Assembly: GCA_947502305.1 (NCBI GenBank)
Contig: CANMZA010000002.1
Location: forward strand, 711,041-775,040
Reading direction: 5' to 3'
Origin: an uncultured Erythrobacter sp.
Lineage (GTDB): Bacteria; Pseudomonadota; Alphaproteobacteria; Sphingomonadales; Sphingomonadaceae
Length of the DNA: 64,000 bases
The translations under genes and the position numbers were made by a program. The notes below the pieces were generated by a model. That model was not told the origin of the DNA and did no database searches. It saw only the letters and a program-made list of their open reading frames with translations. This document shows positions 18,813 through 27,024 of the stretch, piece after piece (the stretch's first letter is position 1; each line of letters begins with the position of its first letter).

Positions 18813-19604
18813 ATGACCCCCGCTGATGTGGCTCTTGCCAATCGCCTTGCTGATGCCGCCGGGGCTGCGATCCGGCCCTTGTTCCGCGGCGATTGGGCGG
18901 CGGAAACAAAGGCGGACAAATCCCCCGTGACTGAGGCTGACCGGGCCGCAGAGGCAGCGATGCGCGCCATCCTAGAGGCGGAGCGCAAAGATGACGGCAT
19001 TATCGGCGAGGAATATGGCCGCAGCAATGAAGGCGCAGGCCGCCAATGGGTGCTCGATCCGATCGATGGCACGGTCAGTTTTATGGCGGGCCGGCCTATT
19101 TTTGGCACTCTGATTGCGTTGATGCAGGATGGGTGGCCGGTGCTGGGCGTGATTGATCAACCAATTGCGGGGGAGCGCTGGGTCGGGCAGATCGGCGGCG
19201 GCACCACCTTTAACGGCAAACAAGTCCATGCGCGGACCTGCAAAGATTTCACCGCCGCCAGCCTCGCCACCAGCAGCCCGCATTATTTCACCGCCGATCA
19301 GGCCGACGGCTATATGAAATTGGCGGCAGCAGTAGGCGGCAACCGGCCCCAAGCACCGATCATCTATGGCGGCGATTGCTACAATTACGGTCTGCTCGCG
19401 GGTGGGCATTTGGACATTATCTGCGAGGCTGGCTTGCAAATTTACGACTATGCCGCGCTGGTTCCCGTGGTCGAGGGCGCTGGCGGGGTCATGAGCGATT
19501 GGCAGGGCAATCCGCTGGATGCGGATAGCGCCAAAGACGGGGGCACCGTGCTGGCGCTGGGCGATCCGGCGCGGTTGGAGGATGTGCTGGAGGCGATGGG
19601 GTAA
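18813..19604 (+). CDS. hisN: inositol-monophosphatase-family phosphatase, probable histidinol-phosphatase
   Basis: 263 residues. Family motifs: the metal-binding Glu region GEEYGR, DPIDGTVSFMAGRPIFGTLI and the C-terminal GAGLQIYDYAALVPVVEGAG. The block GGDCYNYGLLAGGHLDII matches the HisN subgroup, which dephosphorylates histidinol phosphate, better than inositol monophosphatase or CysQ. The specificity is inferred from that block, not from neighbours, since no other his genes are nearby. Confidence 0.75.
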   Translation: MTPADVALANRLADAAGAAIRPLFRGDWAAETKADKSPVTEADRAAEAAMRAILEAERKDDGIIGEEYGRSNEGAGRQWVLDPIDGTVSFMAGRPIFGTLIALMQDGWPVLGVIDQPIAGERWVGQIGGGTTFNGKQVHARTCKDFTAASLATSSPHYFTADQADGYMKLAAAVGGNRPQAPIIYGGDCYNYGLLAGGHLDIICEAGLQIYDYAALVPVVEGAGGVMSDWQGNPLDADSAKDGGTVLALGDPARLEDVLEAMG

Positions 19605-19655
19605 GAGTGCCCGTTATCGCATTTTTGGCCCCAGGACCGGACATTCCGCCAACGA

Positions 19656-19702
19656 CCCAATATCGGTCGATCGGCGGCCACTGTAAAATCCCGAAAGCTG
19701 CC
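19656..19702 (+). repeat. dispersed repeat, left copy
   Basis: Contains CCCAATATCGGTCGATC (19656-19672) and CCGAAAGCTGCC (19691-19702). Both motifs recur near 21471-21513 at the other end of the accessory region. Similar CCAATTTCGG / CCGAAAG motifs are, from memory, dispersed in sphingomonad genomes. Confidence 0.6.
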
Positions 19703-19837
19703 TTTCGTCAGACCTTGAACCGATTGCAACTAGTCCTTTCCCATGATCGAGATCGCACATAGCGGTCCAGATATTCTCAAATCGTAGCGGCATTGCCTTA
19801 TAATCAACGAGATCATTGAAATGTAAAATCGAGTGAA

Positions 19838-20569
19838 CTAACTGCGGCTTATCCCATGCATTGCCTCTGAAAGGTCAGAAAAACCATAGCCTTCCGAGAC
19901 AAGCATAGTTTGCGTTCCCCTCACGTGCGGAACTCGTTGAACTACTTCACGTGTGTATCGAAGCAGGCTTTCCTCGTCCTTCATCGAGACATTTATGAGT
20001 ATGTCGAAGTCGTTTGATCCGTGGATGATGCTCACATTTGTTAGAAGTACCGGCAAATACCCATCGGCGACGTTGTTGTGTAGCCATGTTCGGGTCTTAT
20101 GAATTATCTCTTCGACAATTCCTTCCTGTGATGTGTCGCGTTCGAATGGAAGTAGAGGGCCTCGCTCTGCCGCCGTGCGTGAGTATGCTTCTGGGTCTTT
20201 CCCAAGCTTTGCGCGGATCCATTCCTCTTCTCGCAAGGTCGCAATGTCGACTGAGACCGCCAGCAGTCCAGACTCAGGAAGATTCACACGGTCGTCTTCT
20301 CCTCTAAGCAGCAGAATTTCGGAAATCGCCCCACTTGTTGGACTTCCTTTATCCCCAATTAGTCGCCCAAGCGTTTTTGAGACCGCCTTCAATTCTCCAT
20401 CGCTCAATCGCTCTGATGGGCGCTTGCCATGCTGTTCTAATAGAGAAGGACATCTCAGCAAGCTATGCCGATTGTGCATCGTCGGAAACTCGGACGCGAG
20501 TGCATGAAGGATACGGCGAGATGCTTCGCCGCGTCGATGAGATTGAGTGAGAAGCCCAGATTTAGACAT
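19838..20569 (-). CDS. unknown protein with Lrp/AsnC-type ligand-binding-like C-terminus
   Basis: 243 residues. The last 70 residues (TNVSIIHGSNDFDILINVSM, then RYTREVVQRVPHVRGTQTML) follow the alternating beta-alpha pattern of the Lrp/AsnC C-terminal domain, including the conserved HG-x-x-D-x-D start and R-x-P-x-V-x-x-T end. The N-terminal 150 residues show no clear winged helix and are not recognised; they are Arg/Glu-rich. It could be a diverged Lrp-like regulator or a stand-alone sensor. It lies in the AT-richer accessory stretch. Confidence 0.6.
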   Translation of the reverse strand: MSKSGLLTQSHRRGEASRRILHALASEFPTMHNRHSLLRCPSLLEQHGKRPSERLSDGELKAVSKTLGRLIGDKGSPTSGAISEILLLRGEDDRVNLPESGLLAVSVDIATLREEEWIRAKLGKDPEAYSRTAAERGPLLPFERDTSQEGIVEEIIHKTRTWLHNNVADGYLPVLLTNVSIIHGSNDFDILINVSMKDEESLLRYTREVVQRVPHVRGTQTMLVSEGYGFSDLSEAMHGISRS

Positions 20570-20905
20570 GAATCATTTCTTCCGATCGCCCCAACAAATA
20601 GCACAGATGACTTCGATACCCATGAAATCCTCATAAATGGCTTTTAGCACGACATATCCGACTTTGATGGAATTTTTCTTAGGTTATGTCCGAGGCATCA
20701 AGGGTCGATTGTCACACAAGCTTACCTCCTAGTGTCCGGCATGCCCACATTAACGATCCCTTTGGAGAAATTTTGGTACATCAAAATTCTATTAGTGTCT
20801 CAAAAACTAGACTTTTGATGATAATCTGTCTACATGGTTTTGCAATCGGGAATTATCGGGATATCGCTTGCCGACGATTGCCGTGAGGATGGATCGGAGA
20901 GGAAT

Positions 20906-21250
20906 ATGTCAACTCGACAGCTCGGAACGGTCGCAGGAGCGACTATCTATAGCTTCGTTCACTACATGTCGGTGGTTGGGAAAACCTTTGAAGAGATCGG
21001 CGGGCTGTTTGCCTCAGGTCCAGCGTCAATCTTTTTTGATGCTTGCTTCTATTGCTCCTTGGGGATCATCCTCATTTACGCTCTACCGAAGGTGATCAAG
21101 CTAAACATTCGCTTGTCGAACGCTATGCTCAGATCATTCGAATGGCTAGGAAACATCTCTAGTAGAGTTATCGAAAAGTGTAGGCGGAAAACCATTGTCG
21201 CGATGGAAGCGCTGATTTCGTGGCTTCGCTCATCTGGTGAGGTGAGCTAG
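20906..21250 (+). CDS. small membrane protein of unknown function
   Basis: 114 residues from ATG 20906, preceded by GGAGAGGAAT. One clear membrane helix (FFDACFYCSLGIILIYALP) with a possible second hydrophobic patch (VAGATIYSFVHYMSVVG). The C-terminal half is basic and helical (SRVIEKCRRKTIVAMEAL). No family is recognised. The good ribosome site supports it being real, although the region is atypical in composition. Confidence 0.5.
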   Translation: MSTRQLGTVAGATIYSFVHYMSVVGKTFEEIGGLFASGPASIFFDACFYCSLGIILIYALPKVIKLNIRLSNAMLRSFEWLGNISSRVIEKCRRKTIVAMEALISWLRSSGEVS

Positions 21251-21470
21251 CTCATATCTATAGCAGTGGTGGTCGGGAGAGCAGAACGATGATGCTGCTG
21301 ACTTCGTCGCACTGGCCTTTGATTAGATCGGTGACCTAACTTTTTGGCCGTGCATGATATTAGCGAAGGAGGCGGAAGCGATAAGGCGATTACACCGCGG
21401 GAACTGGATTGATTGTGCCGCTTCCTGCGCAATGAGAGATTCCAGATAGCGTACTTTCGCGTCCTGTAAC

Positions 21471-21513
21471 CCGAAAGCTGCCAGTCCGCTTCCCACCCCA
21501 ATTTCGGCCGATC
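21471..21513 (+). repeat. dispersed repeat, right copy
   Basis: CCGAAAGCTGCC (21471-21482) followed by CCCAATTTCGGCCGATC (21497-21513). These are the same two motifs as at 19656-19702 but in swapped order, which would fit a slice through a longer array of alternating motifs. Confidence 0.6.
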
Positions 21514-21585
21514 ACGGTAGTTCGGCGACGCCTGATAGCCGCCGCCCGTTAGACAGGCTCGGGGCTCTTGGGTATCGGACGAGCT

Positions 21586-22014
21586 ATGATCCGCTCACAA
21601 CACCTCTTTTTCTACGGCGTCCTCCAAGAGGGCTTGGGCCCAGATGGCGGCGATTGGCCGTTTTTGCGCGGGCTGGGTTTGGGTGCGCCGGCGACGGTTC
21701 AGGGCGCGCTTTATGCGATTCCTGCGGGTAGCGGCTGGCATCCGGCATTAATCCTGACGCAGGCGCGCTATTCCACGATCATTCACGGCACGATCTATGA
21801 CGCGTCCGAGGTCGATATTGCCGCCGTCGATGCGTTTGAGGGCGCAGATTACGCCCGCCAATCGATCAGCGTCGATGGCTGGGATGGGTATGGGGAGACG
21901 CAGGCGGATGCGTACATCTGGACCGCCGATCTGCCGCCGGGCGCGGAGGTGATTGCCAGCGGTAATTTTGCCGAGTGGCTGAAAGAAACCGGGCGGGACT
22001 GCTATTCTGGTTGA
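21586..22014 (+). CDS. gamma-glutamylcyclotransferase-like (AIG2/GGCT fold) protein
   Basis: 142 residues from ATG 21586. The N-terminal FFYGVLQEG is the family's (F/V)YG(T/S)L-type motif, followed by a barrel pattern (VQGALYAIP, IIHGTIYD) and the conserved acidic residue in AVDAFEGADYARQ. AYIW closes the core. The family includes gamma-glutamyl(amino)cyclotransferases and uncharacterised members; the exact reaction cannot be stated. Its 3' end overlaps the convergent DUF805 gene by 13 bases. Confidence 0.8.
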   Translation: MIRSQHLFFYGVLQEGLGPDGGDWPFLRGLGLGAPATVQGALYAIPAGSGWHPALILTQARYSTIIHGTIYDASEVDIAAVDAFEGADYARQSISVDGWDGYGETQADAYIWTADLPPGAEVIASGNFAEWLKETGRDCYSG

Positions 22015-22565
22015 TCAAACCGATTGGTCCCGGCCTCGCTCTTCATGCAGAGCAGCGCGGCCAGAGCCAGCACGCTGATATTGTAGATCATCGTCACCAG
22101 CCACGTCGCCATAAAATAGCCTGTGTCGATTTCGCCGGTTTCCATTGGCTGGGTAAAAACGCGGCCCATCATCAACCCGCTGGCAGCGAAGAGCAGCGCC
22201 GGGATCGCCGCGATCCAGCCGGGCCGCCCGGTATCATGCAATCGCCGCACACAGGCCGCCGCGATCAGCACGATGAAAACCGCGCCCATCGCCAAAACGA
22301 AGGGAAGCATGGCCGATAGCGGGCTGGTTCCTATTGGACTGGTTCCTGCACCGTCGGCGGCGATTGCGACGCCATTCGCGCGCGCTGCCGCCGCATCTCT
22401 CATGCCGCGCAGGATAGGCGGGATCATAACCGCAAATAGGATCATCATCCCGGCCATTACCGCGCCCAGATGAATCAATACGAAGGGCCAGAATTGCGCG
22501 CGTGTATCGCGCCCTGAAAATCGAGCGAGATTGCCGTAGCCGCGGCGGATGGAGGCGATGATCAT
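22002..22565 (-). CDS. DUF805 family membrane protein
   Basis: 187 residues from ATG 22565. The DUF805 signature is present: an initial YGNLARFSGRDTRAQFWPF block and later CVRRLHDTGRPGWIAAIPAL. Four predicted membrane helices (around 25-50, 90-110, 120-140 and 155-180). A Gly/Ala/Ser-rich loop between helices one and two is longer than usual. Inner-membrane protein; function unknown for the family. Confidence 0.87.
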   Translation of the reverse strand: MIIASIRRGYGNLARFSGRDTRAQFWPFVLIHLGAVMAGMMILFAVMIPPILRGMRDAAAARANGVAIAADGAGTSPIGTSPLSAMLPFVLAMGAVFIVLIAAACVRRLHDTGRPGWIAAIPALLFAASGLMMGRVFTQPMETGEIDTGYFMATWLVTMIYNISVLALAALLCMKSEAGTNRFDQPE

Positions 22566-22918
22566 GCAAAAGGGGCTAGCCAATTTTCGGCGGCTTTTCA
22601 ATTTCCTACATGCCGATGCGCTGTCATAGAATGCGGCATGTTTGATACGCCGCCAAACCGAGTTTTCGCACCCACTGATCGCGCGGTCTGGAAGCAGGCC
22701 GGGGGCGGCGTGTGGTGTGAGACGGGTGGCGCGGGCGATTTTCCCCTCTGGACTGTGTGTCAGGTGTGTCAGGGAAACGAGGCAAAGGGCACCGAATCGC
22801 TTGCAAAGCGCGGCGAAACCGGTATGTGCGCGTCCTTCAACGACACGTGATTTTCGAGTCCGGCCTGGCGACGAGGGCTGCCAGGGCTGGTCCAATGTGT
22901 CCCTTTAAGGAGATGAAA
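22566..22918. other. rpmI leader region
   Basis: No confident gene. It separates the DUF805 gene from rpmI and holds the rpmI 5' leader. CCTGGC ... GCCAGG (22864-22885) can form a short hairpin ending 34 bases before the start codon. infC, which usually precedes rpmI, is absent here. A 70-codon open frame at 22638 was not accepted. Confidence 0.5.
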
Positions 22919-23122
22919 ATGCCCAAGCTGAAGACCAAAAGCGGTGTGAAGAAACGCTTCAAAATCACCGCAACCGGCAAGGTCAAGCACGGCGTCGCAG
23001 GTAAGCGCCACCGTCTGATGAGCCACAATGCGAAGTATATTCGCCAAAACCGCGGCACCTCTGTTGCCTCGGACCCTGATGCTCGGACGATCAAGAAATG
23101 GGCGCCCTACGGGTTGTCATAA
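22919..23122 (+). CDS. rpmI: 50S ribosomal protein L35
   Basis: 67 residues. Matches L35 throughout: [15 protein letters not shown] at the start, [19 protein letters not shown] in the middle, and a basic composition. AAGGAG lies 6 bases before ATG 22919. It is followed by rplT after a structured intercistronic region. Confidence 0.97.
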   Translation: MPKLKTKSGVKKRFKITATGKVKHGVAGKRHRLMSHNAKYIRQNRGTSVASDPDARTIKKWAPYGLS

Positions 23123-23129
23123 CTGATTG

Positions 23130-23213
23130 GCCTAGCCTGCCCTCGCCTCCGCTCTCTCGCCCCAACAGGATGACAAATCCGGGCGAAAATGCGGGAACGA
23201 GGGCAGGCTAGGC
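23130..23213 (+). ncRNA. structured RNA element between rpmI and rplT
   Basis: A perfect 16-bp inverted repeat, GCCTAGCCTGCCCTCG (23130-23145) and CGAGGGCAGGCTAGGC (23198-23213), encloses a second stem TCGCCC (23157-23162) / GGGCGA (23181-23186). No T-run follows, so it is not a simple terminator. L20 is known to autoregulate its operon by binding mRNA structures that mimic its rRNA site in E. coli and Bacillus; this element is well placed for a similar role, by inference. Confidence 0.6.
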
Positions 23214-23242
23214 ACCCTGAGAAAAACGAAGGATACAGCAAT

Positions 23243-23602
23243 ATGCCTCGCATTAAACGCGGCGTCACCACACGCCAAAAACACAAGCGGCTTTTAGAGC
23301 AAGCCAAAGGCTATCGCGGCCGCCGCAAGAACACTATTCGCGTTGCACGCCAAGCGGTCGAGAAGGCCGGTCAATATGCATACCGCGATCGCAAAACCAA
23401 GAAGCGCAATTTCCGTGCTTTGTGGATTCAGCGGATCAACGCAGCTGTGCGCGAAGAAGGTCTGACCTATTCGCAATTCATGCACGGTGTGAAGCTCGCT
23501 GGGATTGAGCTGGACCGTAAGGTCATGGCGGATCTGGCGATGAATGAAGGCGCTGCTTTCAAAACGGTTATCGCTCAGGCGAAAGCTGCGCTTCCCGCGT
23601 AA
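23243..23602 (+). CDS. rplT: 50S ribosomal protein L20
   Basis: 119 residues, standard length. Conserved start [20 protein letters not shown], the [19 protein letters not shown] segment and the [20 protein letters not shown] segment that contacts 23S rRNA. GAAGGA precedes ATG 23243. L20 is an early assembly protein and a translational autoregulator in several bacteria. Confidence 0.98.
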   Translation: MPRIKRGVTTRQKHKRLLEQAKGYRGRRKNTIRVARQAVEKAGQYAYRDRKTKKRNFRALWIQRINAAVREEGLTYSQFMHGVKLAGIELDRKVMADLAMNEGAAFKTVIAQAKAALPA

Positions 23603-23668
23603 GCAAGCGATCACGCCGCAGGATTTGCGCTTTCCTACAGCGCATACCCGGCGTTACAAGACGACATC

Positions 23669-23708
23669 AAAGGGGCCTTGGCATGGGAAACCGCGCCAAG
23701 GCCCCTTT
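23669..23708 (+). terminator. hairpin terminator after rplT
   Basis: AAAGGGGCCTTGGC (23669-23682) pairs perfectly with GCCAAGGCCCCTTT (23695-23708), a 14-bp stem with a 12-base loop, 67 bases past the rplT stop. Only three T follow, so efficiency may be partial. Confidence 0.75.
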
Positions 23709-23798
23709 GCGTCTGCCCTGTCACTTTTGTAAGGATGCGCCAGAATCCTTGTATGTTTGCGCCACATCCTCCAGACGATGCCCAGGGGAACTGTGAGT

Positions 23799-24737
23799 AT
23801 GAGTGACGGATCAGGTACATTCAGCGTCAAAGCTGAAGACGAATCGGTGAATGAGGAGGCGCAATATTCAGTGCGCAGCCGTTTCTACAATCCGCCGCCG
23901 CAATTCGATGGCTGCTTCACGACGTTCTACCAGCTCGCTTTGGATTGTAAGGAAGGGGCGACGCTCACAGATTTCCTCCAGCCTGAATGGGGCAATATCC
24001 GGTTCTTCGCCCACGCGGCCCCGCGTGCCCAAATTGGCGAATCGCTGGCCGAAAATGCGCGCTTCACCGCGACCGGGCCTAGCTCGCGGCCTTGCCAGTT
24101 TCAGCTTGGCAGCACGCGGATGTGGGGCATTGGGTTTCTGCCGCTGGGATGGGCCCGGTTTGTAGAATCCGCGGCGACCGATCTCACCAACACGGTTTGG
24201 GATGGGTCCGCGCATCCGGTCTTTGCAAAATTCGACTGCCTCTCAGACGTGCTGTGCGACCCAGAGGCATCGACAGAGGAACAATTGGCATTCCTGCATG
24301 AAACGCTCGAACGGTTAATGCAGCCCAACCGCGATGAGCCAAAGATCACGCGCATCCACACCGCCTTGGTCAGCGGCGATTTCCTGGCGGTAAGTGATCT
24401 GGCGAGCGCCTGCGGCATGAGCATCCGCACATTGGAGCGGATGTGCCACCGCTATTTCGGATTCTCGCCAAAGTTGCTGATGCGGCGCCAGCGCTTCATG
24501 CGCAGCCTGTCCAGTTTCATGCTGCATCAGGGCGCGCGCTGGACCGAGGCGATGGACGGTGAATATCACGATCAGGCGCAATTCACCCGCGAGTTCACGC
24601 AATTCATGACGATGACGCCGAGCAAATATGCCGCGCTCGATCACCCGATCCTCGCCGCCTTTATGGAGGCGCGGGCAAGGGTCTGGGGCAGCGCCGCGCA
24701 AACACTGGACGGCCCCTCACGCGATCATCAAGCCTGA
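23799..24737 (+). CDS. AraC-family transcriptional regulator
   Basis: 312 residues from ATG 23799 (AGGGGAA 8 bases upstream). The N-terminal sensor domain has the block MWGIGFLPLGWARFV near residues 108-122. The C-terminal AraC domain includes DLASACGMSIRTLERMCHRY, FGFSPKLLMRRQRFMRSL and YHDQAQFTREFTQF. It is paralogous to the next gene along its whole length and, more distantly, to the regulator at 17687. It lies between rplT and pheS without obvious functional relation to translation. Effector unknown. Confidence 0.87.
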   Translation: MSDGSGTFSVKAEDESVNEEAQYSVRSRFYNPPPQFDGCFTTFYQLALDCKEGATLTDFLQPEWGNIRFFAHAAPRAQIGESLAENARFTATGPSSRPCQFQLGSTRMWGIGFLPLGWARFVESAATDLTNTVWDGSAHPVFAKFDCLSDVLCDPEASTEEQLAFLHETLERLMQPNRDEPKITRIHTALVSGDFLAVSDLASACGMSIRTLERMCHRYFGFSPKLLMRRQRFMRSLSSFMLHQGARWTEAMDGEYHDQAQFTREFTQFMTMTPSKYAALDHPILAAFMEARARVWGSAAQTLDGPSRDHQA

Positions 24738-24869
24738 GATTGCGCCAGCCCCGCTGCTGAACCGGCATCGGCGCATTTGCAGTTTCCTACACGCTTCCTT
24801 AGACTTACACGCGAGAGGCAGCGGGCCGCGCCAATTGGCGCGATCTTTAGGAAATGCGAAAAGCAGGCA

Positions 24870-25802
24870 ATGCACGCAGAAACTGGGAATGCGATCACCG
24901 TCCGCTTTGCGCTGCCCAGCGCAGAGCTGCGGCCCTATGTGACCACCTATTACTACACCCAAGCGGTTGCCTCGCCAGCGGAGCCGATCCTCGAAGATTA
25001 CCTGCACCCTGAATGGCCCAATCTGCGATTTATGGACCCTGATTGGGCGAGCACTGCGATTGGCGATGCGCCGGTGCAGATGTCACCCGCATTCTCTGCC
25101 ACCGGGCCAACCAGCAGGGCCAATCGCTTTCAAATCCGATCAGGGCGCAGTTGGGGCATTGGATTGATGCCGCTGGGTTGGGCGGCATTGGTGGATGCAC
25201 CAGCGCATGAATATGCGGACCGCACGGTCGATGGGCGGGGTGATACTGCCTTCGCCGCGTTTCGCCCCTTGGCGGACGCCTTGTCGCGCGCCTTGGCCGC
25301 AAGCAATGGCGATTTTGCAGAAGAATTGGCGATCATAGAAGATCACATGGAGGCTCTTGCCACAGAGCTTGACGGGGAGCGGGAAGTGACGCCGCCCGGC
25401 AGCGCGCGGGCCATTGCCGCGATCAATGCCGCGCTCGTCGATCCCGAACTGGCCACGGTCAGCGAACTTGCCGATCAAGTTGGAATGAACATCCGGTCTT
25501 TGGAACGTTTGTCCAAACGCGCCTTTGGTTTTACGCCCAAATTGCTGCTGCGGCGTCAGCGTTTCTTGCGCAGCCTTGCGCAATTCATGCTCGACCCTTC
25601 GCTCAAATGGCTCAGCACGCTCGATTACCAATATCATGATCAGGCGCATTTTGTACGTGATTTCAAACGCTTCATGGGAATGGCGCCGAGCGCTTATGCA
25701 AAGCTCGACAAGCCGCTTTTGATGGCGGCAGCGCAGGCCCGCATGGCGATAGCGGGGGAGGCTGTGCAGGGGCTTCATGATCCGGCGGAGGGGGAAAGAT
25801 GA
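24870..25802 (+). CDS. AraC-family transcriptional regulator, tandem paralogue
   Basis: 310 residues from ATG 24870. Shares with its upstream neighbour SWGIGLMPLGWAALV in the sensor domain, and ELADQVGMNIRSLERLSKRA, FGFTPKLLLRRQRFLRSLAQ and DYQYHDQAHFVRDFKRFMG in the DNA-binding domain. The tandem pair therefore arose by duplication and then diverged. The sensor regions differ more than the DNA-binding regions, so related targets with different signals are plausible (inference). Confidence 0.87.
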   Translation: MHAETGNAITVRFALPSAELRPYVTTYYYTQAVASPAEPILEDYLHPEWPNLRFMDPDWASTAIGDAPVQMSPAFSATGPTSRANRFQIRSGRSWGIGLMPLGWAALVDAPAHEYADRTVDGRGDTAFAAFRPLADALSRALAASNGDFAEELAIIEDHMEALATELDGEREVTPPGSARAIAAINAALVDPELATVSELADQVGMNIRSLERLSKRAFGFTPKLLLRRQRFLRSLAQFMLDPSLKWLSTLDYQYHDQAHFVRDFKRFMGMAPSAYAKLDKPLLMAAAQARMAIAGEAVQGLHDPAEGER

Positions 25803-25887
25803 GCCGCAAGCCGCAGCTGCGCATTTGCGGCTTTGCAAGTGGGGCCAATTGACGCTAGCGGACCCGCTTACTTAAGCAGGCCCGATC

Positions 25888-27024
25888 ATGACTGAATTGA
25901 CAGCTCAAAAACAAACAACGCTCGACCAAATCGGTGCAGCGACAACTCTTGATGCGCTCGAGGAGCAGCGCGTTGCGGCACTCGGCAAGAAGGGCTGGGT
26001 TAGTCTGGCGCTCAAGACGCTGGGCAGTATGAGCCCGGATGAACGCAAAGAGGTCGCGCCAGCGATCCAAGCCGTGCGCGGTGAAGTGGCCGCCGCGATT
26101 GATGCGAAAAAGGGCGAGCTGGAAAGCGCTGCGCTCGAAGCGCAATTGGCGAGCGAGACGATAGACCTCACCTTGCCAGCGCCCGATATGGCGAAAGGGT
26201 CGGTGCATCCGGTCAGTCAAGTGATGGATGAGTTGGCGGAGATTTTCGCAGATCTCGGCTTCGCCGTCGCGACCGGTCCAGAAATCGAAGATGACTGGCA
26301 CAATTTCACCGCGCTCAACATGGATGAAAGCCATCCTGCGCGCGCGATGCACGATACGTTCTATTTTCCTGATGCGGCGGCGGATGGGGGCAACCCGGCC
26401 TCAAGTAGCGAAGCGGTAGGCCAGAAGAGAATGCTGCTCCGCACGCACACATCTCCGGTGCAAATCCGCAGCATGAAGGAACAGGGCGCTCCGATCCGGA
26501 TCATTGCGCCGGGACGCGTGTACCGCTCTGACAGCGACGCGACCCACACGCCGATGTTCCACCAAGTCGAAGGTTTGGTGATCGACCGTGACATTCATCT
26601 GGGCCACCTGAAATGGACTTTGGAGACATTCTTTAAAGCGTTCTTTGAGCGCGAGGATATCACCTTGCGCCTGCGCCCTTCTTATTTCCCTTTCACCGAA
26701 CCCAGCGTCGAATTCGATGTCGGCTATGCCAATGAAGGCGATCGCAGAGTGGTTGGCGGACATGGCGATGCGCCGGGCCACGATTGGATGGAATTGGGCG
26801 GCAGCGGCATGGTCAATCGCCGCGTGCTCGAATTTGCAGGCGTTGATCCGGACGAATATCAAGGATTTGCCTTTGGCCTTGGGATCGACCGGATCGCGAT
26901 GCTCAAATACGGGATGAATGATTTGCGCGCTTTCTTTGACGGCGATCCGCGCTGGCTGTCGCATTATGGCTTCTCGCCCTATGATCAGCCGACGCTTTCC
27001 GCAGGTGTAGGAGCGCGTCCATGA
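25888..27024 (+). CDS. pheS: phenylalanine-tRNA ligase alpha subunit
   Basis: 378 residues. An N-terminal coiled-coil arm (about residues 1-90) precedes the class II catalytic core: motif 2 region [30 protein letters not shown], the motif [10 protein letters not shown], and motif 3 [14 protein letters not shown]. Charges tRNA-Phe together with PheT. A short loop rich in Gly/Ala/Ser ([18 protein letters not shown]) near residues 158-175 is longer than usual. The stop overlaps the pheT start by 4 bases (ATGA). Confidence 0.97.
   Translation: MTELTAQKQTTLDQIGAATTLDALEEQRVAALGKKGWVSLALKTLGSMSPDERKEVAPAIQAVRGEVAAAIDAKKGELESAALEAQLASETIDLTLPAPDMAKGSVHPVSQVMDELAEIFADLGFAVATGPEIEDDWHNFTALNMDESHPARAMHDTFYFPDAAADGGNPASSSEAVGQKRMLLRTHTSPVQIRSMKEQGAPIRIIAPGRVYRSDSDATHTPMFHQVEGLVIDRDIHLGHLKWTLETFFKAFFEREDITLRLRPSYFPFTEPSVEFDVGYANEGDRRVVGGHGDAPGHDWMELGGSGMVNRRVLEFAGVDPDEYQGFAFGLGIDRIAMLKYGMNDLRAFFDGDPRWLSHYGFSPYDQPTLSAGVGARP

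Larger units (their letters stand above)
19605..21585. other. AT-richer accessory region bounded by short dispersed repeats
   Basis: Base composition is visibly more AT-rich than the flanks and codon use in the two genes inside is less GC-biased. It holds one minus-strand gene (19838), one plus-strand gene (20906) and three gene-free stretches: 19605-19837, 20570-20905 and 21251-21585. The 20570-20905 stretch contains the inverted repeat CATCAAAA ... TTTTGATG. No integrase, transposase or tRNA is seen, so the mode of acquisition is unknown. Confidence 0.6.

Noticed and set aside
19605..19837. Search for a tRNA or attachment site at the left edge of the accessory region
   Set aside because: No cloverleaf arms or CCA end, and no direct repeat resembling an att core was found.
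21247..21501. 84-codon minus-strand frame at the right end of the accessory region
   Set aside because: It runs through the dispersed repeat, has no ribosome site and the product is low-quality basic sequence.
22638..22850. 70-codon plus-strand frame before rpmI
   Set aside because: No ribosome-binding site, no recognisable domain, and it overlaps the likely rpmI leader; codon pattern is not convincing.
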